This document shows, piece by piece, positions 1 through 11,138 of a DNA stretch of 64,000 nt. Made by a program: the position numbers and the translations under genes. Every line of letters begins with the position of its first letter. Positions within the stretch are counted from its first letter, which is position 1. Below the pieces are notes generated by a model that was not told the DNA's origin, searched no databases, and saw nothing but the letters and a program-made list of their open reading frames with translations. Source of the DNA: Boletus sp. NGJ (Eukaryota; Basidiomycota; Agaricomycetes; Boletales; Boletaceae); contig JAGTXK010000011.1 of NCBI GenBank assembly GCA_019096195.1, positions 1 to 64,000 of the forward strand. Reading direction: 5' to 3'.

Positions 1-1
1 C

Positions 2-112
2 AGTAGATCGCATCAGCGAGAATCTGGCAGGGCTACCCTCAGCTTGAGATATTCGATCACGTTTCCCAGGTGGATGAGTTGTGGGTCAGCTACTGGAGAT
101 GGGACGCATTGA
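2..112 (+). CDS. Last exon of a fourth WD40-array gene (partial)
   Basis: This is the end of the terminal exon of another array member, cut by the window start. In the frame used by copies A and C it reads a tail with HQRESGRATLS, then ITFPRWM, and ends GDGTH and TGA at 110-112. The same tail ends copies A (SITFPGWMCCGS, DGTH) and C (SITFPGWMCCGS). It shows that the array extends beyond the left edge. Confidence 0.7.
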   Translation, partial: SRSHQRESGRATLSLRYSITFPRWMSCGSATGDGTH

Positions 113-2275
113 TCCGCATGATTCGATTCAATATGTATAGTCTCGCATCCTGGAGGACTTGTCAATGGAGAAAAACCCTATTTGTGGCGTGTTTGACACG
201 GACAACCAATCCATCATTGATTGGTAAATGCCACCACCGACCGGTCGATGCTCCTCTGCATATTCCACGCAACCCTGCCAATCCCAACGACCACGCATTG
301 CACTGAGGTGTGGCGTGTGAGGACACGATCCACCGCCCGTCGCTCTCCTCACCTCTTACCCCTGGCCCACCTCATCATCAGCATCCTCTCCGCAACCCAA
401 CCCCCCTCGTTTCTGCTGTTGTCCATATACCCGCAGACTTCATCGTCTACGACAGAGTTGTCCCTCTGAATCTTGCCCTTGACAATCCACCTCTACTCTT
501 CTTCGGTGACCTCGGTCGTACAACGCGACATCCTCTACGGGAGGATTGACGCGTCAAGACACGATCGAGCACACCTTCCACTTCCTAGCCCCACCTTCTC
601 GAGCGCATCTATATTCTGTAAGCTTGTCGATATTGCACATTGTCTGCCGACGTCGTTTCGTCGTGGTCGCGGTCGATGGGAACGTGGTATGCGACAAGCG
701 CGTGCTGGTATTCATATTCCAGCATCCACGGAGGTCTTGATCGTTCTCGGCATCGATGCCGAACATAACCAGCCGCTCGAATCTGTCCAGCATGGCGCTC
801 GGCCAAAATACCCTCAGGATCATCGTGTCCGCTTCACGTGCAGAAACGTCTGCACGGATGCTTTTCGTGCAAACTTGCCTACTGTAAATTTTGCAAGGGA
901 ACAGGGTGGACAATCAAAAAATAAAAGTTCTGTCGTTTCAAATGTTCGTCGATTGCCACCCAAACGTGTACATGCCGCGATTTATTACATTCCCCTCTCT
1001 CCGTTGGGTGTAAATGAAACCCATCGGGGCCGCTTGCGTCTGAAAGTACAGTTTCCGTTATTCGAAACAGAACTGTTCAAAGACATGGACCCGTATTTTA
1101 CTTCCCTCTTACCTCGATCCATGTCCTGCTGGCACGATGATCGACTATAAATATTCAATCGGGTGACTCCGAGGAAGCGGTAAGTATCGTATCACTTGCT
1201 CGTGGAGGGTGCGCGGTGGCGACGGCGATGGTCTGCGGTCTCGCAGAGGAACTCTTGGAAATGCCACAAGTGTCGTCGTTTTTTGTGTGGATGCGTCTGT
1301 GAGGGAGAGTGACTCGGGTCAACGTGGCATGTATCGTGATCCTCTTCATCCTCCTTCACTATCGAAATAACACTCACGAGAAACGTTAACGGGCCCATTC
1401 CAGTCGTTGGACTCGGCCTCTACTACCGTCACTGGTATGAACCCTCGAGAGCGCATTTGAGAGAGTCCGACGTGACTCGAAAAGTGAGAATGGATAAAGT
1501 CGTATGACAAGGACCAATCCACTCTGCTTCGACGTCATCATATAAACACACTCGCCTCGATGGTATACTCATAACTTAACTTACCAAATTGAACTTTTGC
1601 AGTCCCATCCATCGTTTGGAAATGCAATGTTACCCATCAATGGCGGGCGCACGTAAGTAGTGTGTACCTTGATGCACGTGTCCAGCTTGGTGGCTCGAGG
1701 GACGAGGGGAAAATACGGCGCTTCAGATGTATTTTTTGGGGATAAGAGTGAGTACACGACCACACTGCCTCACATGCCGCATCAATTCGCCCTCAAGAGC
1801 TCAGAATAATACTTGAGAGCGATCTGTAGCATTTCTGTGGCTTCCATGTGGATACTTGTGGTACAGTCTACCCGTGGTGAACTCAGGAACGTGTCATTGG
1901 GGCGTCCAAAGGCGTTGGTGAGGGGTGTGTGTGACTCAACTATTCAAGCCCCAGAGAAACGCGTAGGTACGTCTGCGACGTGTACCTGTCCGACGTCTAT
2001 AGCAGCGAGCGCAAGCTGTTCCAGGAATGCTCACATATGTGAATGTGAACTCGACGTGGTTTCAGTTCGGGTGGTACTGTACATACATTCGCCTCCCAGA
2101 GGAAGTTCTTTCTGACAGGTGTCCAGGAGTGAACGCATATTTTTATGGGCGAAGTGGGTTTATTGAATGTGTGTTTCGCAGTCGTCATGTATTGAGTTCT
2201 GAACGAGGGAAGTTTGAGCCGATTTTCAATGACTACAGCAATACTTGGCTGGTCGCCGCATTGACAATGACAACG
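113..2275. other. Array spacer upstream of copy A
   Basis: No gene could be modelled. About 113-230 is the repeated 3' flank of the preceding WD40 gene. About 950-1150 is an inverted, diverged copy of the block at 9150-9345, also seen in direct orientation at 5410-5560. About 1576-1760 matches 10396-10580 upstream of copy C. Long open frames here (for example 473-1150) have no recognisable domain, are not kept in the other spacers, and are probably chance. Confidence 0.6.
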
Positions 2276-2523
2276 AAGTCACGTAATTGGGATCCCAGAA
2301 AGAATAAGCGCCAAAGACTCACGAGGCAGCTACGGCCCGATTGAGAAGAAGGAAACGTGTTTGAAACCGCATTGTGCTCCACGAGTAACCGAAAACTTGT
2401 TCTTTCACTCTTCGAAGCCAACAACTGCATAGTTTCAGGGAGGATGTTGTCGACAAAAACCGGTGCGTAACAGTTCTGAGGAGTGATTGTGCATTGTTGA
2501 GTTTTTCGTAAGACCCAACAGTT

Positions 2524-4688
2524 GTGCTTGATACTGGCAGGTCTGTGGTGAAGGCAGTCGCGTTCCACCCTGACGGAAAGCACGTTTTCGGTGGGGGTGA
2601 CGATGGGATTCGACGATGGCGACTCAAAGATGGTCAAGAGGTCGGAAAGATGGCAATGAAGTTGAAGGCCATTTCTGTGTCAATGGATCACCTGTGGATG
2701 GTATGTGGAACTGAGGAGGGGGCAAGCGTATGGGATGCAGAGATGCGGGAAAAGGTCATTGACGTCGAGGGCACAAATACGGTGATGACCGTCGACATCT
2801 CCTCAGATTCGACCATGTTTGCAACCGGGACTGACGAGACAGTGAGCATCTGGCGTATAGCGAGCGGAGAGAGACTTGTTGGCCCGCTGAAGCACTGGCA
2901 CGACTCTTATGCCACTGCGGTTAGATTCTCTCCTAACGGCGAGCGCATTGCCGCTGCCAGCAATGGTCGGCGCTTGATTCGCATTTTTGACAGTCGCAAT
3001 GGGGACGAGCTTGTTACTATCAACACTCTCACAGCCGTAACATGGCCAAGCACTCCACTTGCATGGTCCAATGATGGCCAGCAGATCTTTGCCGCCTCGA
3101 AGGACAACAAGATCAAGTTATTTGATGTGTCCACAGGGTCGCAACTCGCCGAATCGCAAACTCTCCATGGCAGCTCTGTAGACTTTATCGCTCTAGCTGC
3201 CAATGGGAAATTCATTGCTACCTTTGCAAGCAGGATTATCTCGTTCCTAGACACGTCGACTCTCTCTTGGATTGACCCTGTCATCAAGGACAGTGGAATG
3301 ACATGGGCAATTGCCATCTCCCCGGATAATGGCTATCTGGCGACTGGGCTATATGACGGGAAAATCAGCATCCGTGACCTCGGCAGGATTCTCCCGGACT
3401 CATATGGTCCTTTTCATGTAAGCACTTGTCCATTCATGATGTTGGCTTCTCAGACAAGCTTCATTCTGTCTCCCATGTTTGTTAGAAATCTGATCACGAG
3501 GAAGGACAACTGGACGAACAGCCTCCAACCTCTAGCGGTCATGACAGCAAACCCTCTGACTCCTCCCCGGTATGAGTTTGCCATTCGATCGCCAAAAGGG
3601 TTGTACTAACTCCCTCATCGGGTATGTACACCAGGAATATCCTCGAAAATCCAGCCCAGTCGAGTCCGAGATACACAGCAAAGACGGCGACAAGGATCTC
3701 CTCGAGGTATCCTTTCGTTGTTTTCCAGCTACAATTGAGTTCTCACGATTGCACAGGTGGAGGTGACATTTGGCGCATCCGCCCGCGAATTCGATTTCGA
3801 TGAGGTTGGTGATCACTACTATCATCCTCTCCTCTGGGCTGACTCTGCTGAAGCCACCATCTCCTGAATCATCTATCAATCCCCATTATGAGAACGAGGT
3901 ACCGCCCCTTGACGTGTCCCAAGCCGCAGCGCAGTTGTCGTCAGATGCCATTTCAGTGACCTACCCCCCAGTGACACGAGTAGAAGAACATTCCGATACC
4001 GCTGAGTCGTCCCATGGCATTACAAGGTTTAAAAAGTGGATACAACTGAGGACAAAGAAGAGTAACAAGGACCCCACTTTGCATGAGCCCAATCGAGTTA
4101 CCAGAAAATCACGTCGGCCCACGGATGGTCAGTCTCCTTCCCATTCGCCAGCGAGAGCGGACCCCACACACGAGGGACCTTCGTGGATGGCTGCAGGTCA
4201 ACGTGTACCAGTGAGTACCCTTCTTCGATAGACGATTGGATGCAGTGCGACTGACATATCATCTCAGCGAATGGTCGCGACATCGCCTGGAGAATCAGAA
4301 CCTATTTTTTCGTCGAGTTTGTTTGCAAGGATTCGTCAGGTGCTACAGCCTAAATCGGCTACCGAAGACGTTCAAGCTAGCCATGCGAACGAAGATGATT
4401 CTCGTACTGGACAAGGCTCTGCTAATCCAGAGGAAGTAGGACCAGTGTTTTTTTTTTCTTGTTATTATATGCGCTCTTATCTTCTATTAGACGCAGCCAG
4501 CAAACGATACATCCCAACCCTCTACTGGGGTGGTTCATCTTACTGTGGGCACTCTTTCCATATGCTTATGTTCCCATACTCATGGTGGATCACATCAGCG
4601 AGAATCCGGCAGGGCTACCCTCAAGTTTTCGATCACATTTCCCGGGTGGATGTGTTGTGGCTCAGGTACTAGAGATGGGACGCATTAA
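2524..4688 (+). CDS. WD40 beta-propeller protein, array copy A
   Basis: Exons: about 2509-3417, 3486-3569, 3635-3706, 3757-3804, 3854-4210, 4268-4435 and 4491-4688, with phases agreeing throughout. The first exon encodes about 300 residues of degenerate WD40/YVTN blades, with markers such as VAFHPDGKHV, IRRWRLKDG, AVRFSPNGER and IAISPDNGYL. The remaining exons encode about 300 residues of low-complexity tail rich in S, P, D, E and R, ending in the array-specific motif VHLTVGTLSICLC. The 5' end is uncertain: the propeller exon opens after an AG acceptor near 2508 with no nearby ATG, so coding exons probably lie upstream in the repeated block from 2275. Family knowledge suggests a scaffold or ligand-sensing propeller of the kind often fused to NACHT NTPases in Agaricomycetes, but no NACHT is visible here. 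The function is unknown. Confidence 0.75.
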
Positions 4689-6400
4689 TCCATGTGATTC
4701 GATGCAACACACATTGTCTCGCTGGAGGACTTGTCGATGGGGAGAAATCCTATTTTCGACTTGGTTGACATGACAACAAAATTCATCATTGGTTGGATGA
4801 TGCACGAATATCTCGTGGACGTACGAGACTACAGTACCACTATTAGGATGATATGCACAACTCTAAACCACGCGCTATTCGTCAACAACGCCACGGAACG
4901 GATATCTCAAGTCCAAGTTATGACCGTCCATCCTGATATTCAGGTTTCTGAGATGCCCCATCCCAACGTTTACAGAGAAGCACAATATACCCAGACCAAC
5001 CATGCGGATACGAACAACGCATGTACCAATTATACGACGGGATGACGTGAACGACGTTCCCATGCATCGTCGGCACCTCGTCCGACACGTCTCCCCACAC
5101 AACCCCACCGATCCCGATAACCATGGGGAGACAAACATCCGTCTGATCGTCTCTTCCTGATACCCATTCCCGGAATGAGCGGCAACAGCACGGGTGTGGT
5201 GGTCACGTGAACCCAGTATTCGACCAACCCTTGGTGGACGTCGTTATTGTGCGTGAAGCTGGTGAAGAGTTCGGATGGACAGCACGACACTCGTATGTGG
5301 AAGAGAGAAACGGCTGCCGACGCATGGGCAAGGGATTGTGTCTGTATGGATGGGGCAGCAAATGATATGATACTCACCCCTTCATCGGGGTCATCCGATT
5401 CAATGTTTATAGCTGACCATTTATTATCATCGCGTCAGTGCAGGACATGGTTGGAGGGAAGTAGAATAAAGTACAACCTGAGGGGACGTAGTTTTGTTTC
5501 ACGCAACGGAAACTCTGCTTGCGGATTTGGCCGCCGATCGATAGATGCAGCCATATGTAAACTTGTGGGGAACGCTTTGGGACCACCGCGCCTAGCCGGG
5601 CTGTCTGCCGAGGCGTTGTCGTCCTCGTTCGGAGACGGACTTTGCATACATGCCTTACCTTTGTCCTTTGAGGAAAACATAAGGCAAAGTTAGGAAACGT
5701 GATTCTATGGTTGATGTGTTCGTTCTCAAAGAAAATGGAAGGGGGATCAGTTTTGGGATATGCGCGAACATCACGGCGCGTGATATGACAGTCTTTTTGG
5801 TCTTGGTAGAAAAGGCATCGCCACTCCATACACCGTCGGAGATATTTTCCCTTGCCTGCAATGATATGATGAATTCTTGTGGTAATAATGAAGGAAGGGG
5901 TGGTTTCTTAACAGTCCGTCTGCTGTCTGCATTTGCAAGTAGCTCGCGAGTCTTGCTACGTGACAATAAATTGTGCTTCTGCACCGCGGGACATGGTGTG
6001 GCTTCCGGGCTGCTGTCGCGCTTACGAGGGGCAGATTTCATGACGACGCATGGCCATGGGTGAGCTTTGACGCGTGACGGGTGATCGCGGGGTATCCTTG
6101 GCTGGAGTTTGGGTGGGAAGAGTCCTTTCCATCGGTGAACCGACGAGCAGCAACGTGTCTCGTACTGGTCGAAGACGTCTCAGAGGGCCCCTGTCGCAAA
6201 AGAGAATGGACCACCTGGGAGAGAGTCATCAAGAATGAAAATGCACGTGTGTTTTGTGCACGGAACGTCGTGAGTAGGTCTAATGCAGATTGTACGCTCA
6301 CCGTACACCGACTCCTGCAGCCGACACACAACGAGGACTCTGATGTCCCGGGTAAGACCTGTGGTACCGGGGGAAGGTTTGGCCGATGTTGATGGCTTAG
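4689..6400. other. Array spacer between copies A and B
   Basis: About 4689-4900 is the repeated 3' flank. About 4900-5200 matches 13550-13930 and about 5410-5560 matches 9150-9300. On the minus strand an open frame runs 6041-5655 (128 residues, basic, starting MKSAPRKRDSS), followed by another at 5680-5435 starting MFSSKDKGK. They could be two exons of a small gene, but the putative intron between them is too short and no domain is recognised. From about 6280 the sequence resembles the region upstream of copy C. Confidence 0.45.
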
Positions 6401-6634
6401 TTGGCGAAGGTCACCTAACTAGAATCCAAGTAAAGATAAGCGCCAAAGACACCTGCAACCCAATTGAGAATAAGGATACGTGTTTGTAAGGCCACTTTGC
6501 GCACGAGTAAACCGAAAACACCTCGTTCTTTCACTCTTCGAAGCCAACGACTGCGTACGCATCAGTGAGGATGTCGTGGACAAAGATAGGTGCGTAGCAG
6601 TTTGAGGAGTGATTGTGCAACGCTGAGTTTTCAG

Positions 6635-8749
6635 CAAGACCCAGTGATAATGCTTGACGCCGGCAGCTCTGAGGTGAACGCAATCGCGTTCCATCCCGAC
6701 GGAAAGCACATTTTGGGCGGAGGTATGGGTGGGCTTCGACGATGGCGACTCAAAGATGGTCAAGAGGTCGGAAAGCAAACGGGAATGAAGTTGAGGGCCA
6801 TTTCTGTGTCAATGGATCACCGGTGGATAGTATGTGGGACTGAGGAGGGGGCAAGCGTGTGGGATGCAGAAATGCAGGAAAAGGTCATCGACGTCGAGGG
6901 CACGAACACGGTGATGACCGTCGATGTCTCTTCGGATTCGACTACGTTTGCAACCGGGACTTACAAGACAATGAGCATCTGGCGTATACCGATGGGAGAG
7001 AGACTCGTTGGCCCGCTGAAGCACCACGATGGTCTCACTGCAGTCAGATTCTCCCCGGATGGCGAGCGCATTGCCACTGCCAGCGATAACAACTCGATCC
7101 GCATTTTAGACAGTCGCAACGGGAACGAACTCACCACCATCAACTTGGCTGTCATGCCCTCGATATCGGCAAGCACCCCACTTGCATGGTCCAACAAAGG
7201 CCATAAAATTTTTGCTGCATCAGACGACAACAAGATCAAGTCATTTGATGTATCCACGGGGTCGCAGCTCGCCGAATCGCACACTCTTGATGGCAAATAT
7301 GCAGACTCTATCGCTCTAGCTGCCAACGGTAAATTCATTGCCACCTTTGCAGGGAGGGTCATCTCGTTCCTAGATGCATCGACTGTCTCTCAGATTGATC
7401 CAGTCATCGAGGACAGCAAAGTGGTATGGTCAATTGCCATCTCCCTGGATAATGGCTATTTGGCAACTGGACTAAATGATGGGAAAATCACCATCCGTGA
7501 CCTCGGCAGCATTCTCTCGGACTCATATGGTCCTTTCCATGTAAGCACTTGTCCATTCATAATGTTGGCTTCTCAGACAGGCTTCATTCTGTCTCCCGTG
7601 TTGGTTAGACATCTAATCGCGAGGAAGGACAGGCAGACGAGCAGCCTTCGACCTCGGGCGGTGGTGACAACAAACGATCTGGTTCCTCCCCGGTAGGAGT
7701 TTGCCATTAGATCGCCAAAAGGGTTGTACTAAGTCCCTCATTATGTACGTACACTAGGAACCTCGGAAATCCAGCCCAGTCGAGTCCGAGACACGTGGCG
7801 ATGACGGCGATGATGATCTCCTCGAGGTATCCTTTCGTTGTTTTCCAGCTCTAATTGAGCTCTCACGATCGCACAGGTGGAGGTGACATCCGGCGCACCC
7901 GCCGCTGAATTCGATTTCGATGAGGTTGGTGATCACTACTATCATTCTCTCTCCCCTGTGTTGACTCTGCTGAAGCCATCATCTCCTGTATCATCTGCTC
8001 ATCGTGAGGACGAGGTACTCCCCCTAGAGGCGTCCCAAGCCGCAGCGCAGTTGTCGTCAGATGCCATTTCAGTGACCTACCCCCCAGTGACACGAGTAGA
8101 AGAACATTCCGATACCGCTGAGTCGTCCCATGGCATTACAAGGTTTAAAAAGTGGATACAACTGAGGACAAAGAAGAGTAACAAGGACCCCACTTTGCAT
8201 GAGCCCAATCGAGTTACCAGAAAATCACGTCGGCCCACGGATGGTCAGTCTCCTTCCCATTCGCCAGCGAGAGCGGACCCCACACACGAGGGACCTTCGT
8301 GGATCGCTGCAGGTCAACGTGTACCAGTGAGTACCCTTCCTCGATAGACGAATGGATGCAGTGCGGCTGACATATCATCTCAGCGAATGGTCGCGACATC
8401 GCCTGGAGAACCAGAACCTATTTTTTCGTCGAGTTTGTTTGCAAGGATTCGTCAGGTGCTACAGCTTAAATCAGCTACCGAGAATGCTCAAACTAGCCAT
8501 CCGAACGAAGATGGTTCTCGTACTGGACAAGGCACTACAAATCCAGAGGAAATAGGCTCGGTGTGTCTTTTTCATGTTATTGTGTGCTCTGTCATGATAA
8601 ATTATCCCTATTAGGTGCAGCAAGCAAATGATGCATCTCATCCCTCCCGCGGGGGGGTCCATCTCATGGTGCGCGCACTTTCCTTATGCTTATATTGTCA
8701 GACTCACAGTAGACTGGCATCAGCGGGAACCAGGCAGAGCTACTATTGA
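6635..8749 (+). CDS. WD40 beta-propeller protein, array copy B
   Basis: Exons: 6635-7540, 7609-7692, 7758-7826, 7877-7924, 7976-8326, 8384-8560 and 8615-8749. Phases agree and the frame is open to TGA at 8747-8749. From the internal ATG at 6650 this gives about 584 residues: a propeller of about 297 (AIAFHPDGKH, AVRFSPDGER, VWDAEMQEK), then the acidic tail. The sixth tail exon uses a donor 24 bases further on than copy A because the A-type donor has changed; the new donor follows the codons for EEIGS. The tail ends early (QSYY) and lacks the final ITFPGW segment of A and C. Tail exons from about 8032 are almost identical to copy A, whereas 7740-8032 is nearly identical to copy C. Confidence 0.75.
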
Positions 8750-10915
8750 GGCCAACTTCAGGTATTCGATCACGTTTCCCCGATGGACGTGCTGTGGATC
8801 AAGAGCCGGAGATGGGACGCATTGATCCAGGTGATTCAATGCCATACGTATAGTCTCGCGTTCTAGAGGAGTTTGCCGACGGAGCGAACTCCTATTTATG
8901 AATTGCTTAACGTGGACAACAAAATGCATCGTTGGTTGGATGATACACGAATAAGTCATGGATGTTCGAGACTGCAGTACTACTATTACGAGGATATGCA
9001 CAACTCTTGGCCACTCAGACATCGTAATATCGTGATGTCAACTTTAAACAAACGGTAAATAGTACAGCTAGACGGGCCAGACCAACCATACACATTCGAA
9101 CAACGCACGTACCTCGAAGATCATACGGCGAGATGACATGGTCGTTTATAGTTGATTGTCTATTATCATCGCGCCAGTGCAGGACATGGATGAAGGTAAG
9201 ACGGAAGTAGAATAAAGCACGACCTGAACACGGGTCCATGTCTCTGGGAAGTCCTGTTTCACGCAACGCAAACTTTGCTTCCGGATGCAAGCGCCATTAA
9301 TGGGTTTCACGTACATCCAACGGAGGGCAGGAAATGGCTGCACTGTACATGATTAAGCATCAATTGGCAAACATTCGAAATGACAGACCTTTTATGATCC
9401 AGGCAATGGCGATGTAGAGCATACAATAGCAGCCGGCGTAGTCGATAATATTTGACAAGGTAAAGAAGCCAACCGCCGGGGATGACGATGGGAGCTTAGA
9501 CGTGCCCCAGGTAATGACCGCGGCATTATCTACAGAAAGAAAGAAACGGTCTGAGATAAAGGTGAATCCGCGCCACGAACATGTTGGAGTATTCATCGAC
9601 GAGTGTTCCATACTCGTTTGAAGGCCGCTCGGAGCTGTGTCTACGAACCACGCGTGTCAGCTGACTGTTGACAATGTTTAGTTTGGTAATGACAGCGTAG
9701 GTATCGCACATGGTGCGTAAGATAGATGCGCATCTGTTAGTAGGCCAAAGGGTGCCAAGGCTACGGGACGAAGCTGCGACTCAGTGTTTAGACCTGCGGT
9801 GCTGGATCAACTCACCGAGGTTAACTTCTACAATTCTGTCTCTAGAGTTCCTCTAAGTTAGATATGTTTGCATCGGACACCAAAGAATGTCCTCTTCAGT
9901 CGGCCACCTTCGGTATCATTCTTGAACCAGCCAAGATAATCCCCAATTAAATGCTTGTCCACACACATACAAGGTAAGTGTGGACCAGAAAGCAAACTCC
10001 TGCACCGGTTGTTGCAACTGGCACATTGAATAAGAACGATTCCGTGCTCGTACGCGCGTTTGGTGGACGTGTATGCGGAACGATGGTTACACCCGTCAGC
10101 TTTGAATACCATGGCGAGACGGGGCTCAGAGCTGGATCTTGTTCAAACAAGGCCTGGTCGTGAGTGAAGTCTCTGGCGTGACTGGTGATTTCGATTTTTC
10201 AGCATTTCTTCGCAAACTGGTAGCAGACGCGTTTGCGCGAAAGGTACCCAGACATTGCCGCACTTGAACCGGACACGACGATCCTGATTACTGTAGCCGA
10301 GCACCATGCTGGACGCAGGGCACCAACAAGCCTCGATAGACTAAGGATCAATCCGCCCTGCTTTGGCGTCATCATACCAGCACTCGGATCGATGGCTCGT
10401 ACCAAATTGAACTTTTGCGACCCAATCCACGCTGGGAAATGCGATTCTACCCATTCGCAATTCCTTCAAAGGCGAGTGCCCATATCCAGTGTGAACCTTG
10501 ATGCGCGTGTCCACCTTGGTTACTCGAGGGATAAAGGGATAATACGGCGCTTCAAACTTATTTTTGGAGGAAAGTATGAGAATACGACATGCACTCGAGC
10601 CCACTGCCGCATTGCCAAAATCCGCTTCCAAAAGCTCAGGATATACTTGAGAGGGATCTCTGGCATTTCCGTGGATTCCATGTGTGGTTTGAACCCGGGA
10701 ACGTTTCTGGCGTTGACGAGGAGTGACTCAACCATTCGAGCTCTGAAGAAACGAGTGTGTATGCGAACATGATGTGGTTCGGGTTCGGGTGATACATACA
10801 TTTCTTCTCGAGGCTCGAGAGTGTCCTGGAATGAACACATGTTTTGTACACAGTATGTCGCGGATGGGTCAACAATAATGCGGATTGTACACTCGCCGTG
10901 AACCGGGTCCTGCCT
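8750..10915. other. Array spacer between copies B and C
   Basis: It holds the 3' flank repeat (about 8750-9060), the block at 9060-9345 shared with other spacers (inverted at 950-1150), a block at 9448-9700 shared with 14265-14460, the Zim17 remnant (9858-10127), and the pre-gene block at 10396-10580 shared with 1576-1760. On the minus strand 9611-9360 a frame containing TWGTSKL and FFTLSNIIDYAG partly matches a frame near 14300, so a decayed antisense gene is possible. No full gene was found. Confidence 0.5.
9858..10127 (-). pseudogene. DNL-type zinc finger (Zim17/Tim15/HEP) gene remnant
   Basis: The minus strand reads EPRLAMVFKADGC, then NHRSAYTSTKRAYEHG, IVLIQCASCNNR, and further on HLIGDYLGWFKNDTEGG. 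This is the signature of the DNL zinc finger of Zim17/Tim15, the mitochondrial Hsp70 escort protein, whose core reads CGHRSTHEFxKRxYEKGIVIVQCPGCKNRHL and GWF. The second zinc pair (CASC) is present, but only one Cys remains of the first pair, about two residues having been lost. Seventeen in-frame residues separate CNNR from HLI without a clean GT-AG intron in phase, and the frame stops shortly after the domain. An upstream stop precedes EPRLA. It is therefore a decayed fragment stranded in an array spacer; the working gene should be elsewhere. Confidence 0.7.
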
Positions 10916-11138
10916 CAGCGTCTGGGATCCGAGGAAGGATAAGCGCCAAAGAGACAAGGCAGTTCAAGTTGCGACTAAATCGAGAATAAGGAAACGTGTT
11001 TGAAACCACTTTGCGTTCCACGAGTAACCGAAGCGGCAACTTGTTCTTTCACTCGTCGAAGCCAACGACTGTTTAGCATCAGGGAGGATGTTGTCGACAA
11101 AGACCGGTGCGTAGCAGTTCTGGGACAGTGATTGTGCA

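Noticed and set aside
473-1150. 225-residue open frame on the + strand
   Set aside because: It crosses a block that occurs inverted elsewhere in the array, has no domain, and is not kept in matching blocks.
2233-2637. Minus-strand open frames opposite the propeller starts (also near 6419-6778 and 10964-11587)
   Set aside because: They are shadows of the conserved WD40 coding strand; similarity among them follows from that.
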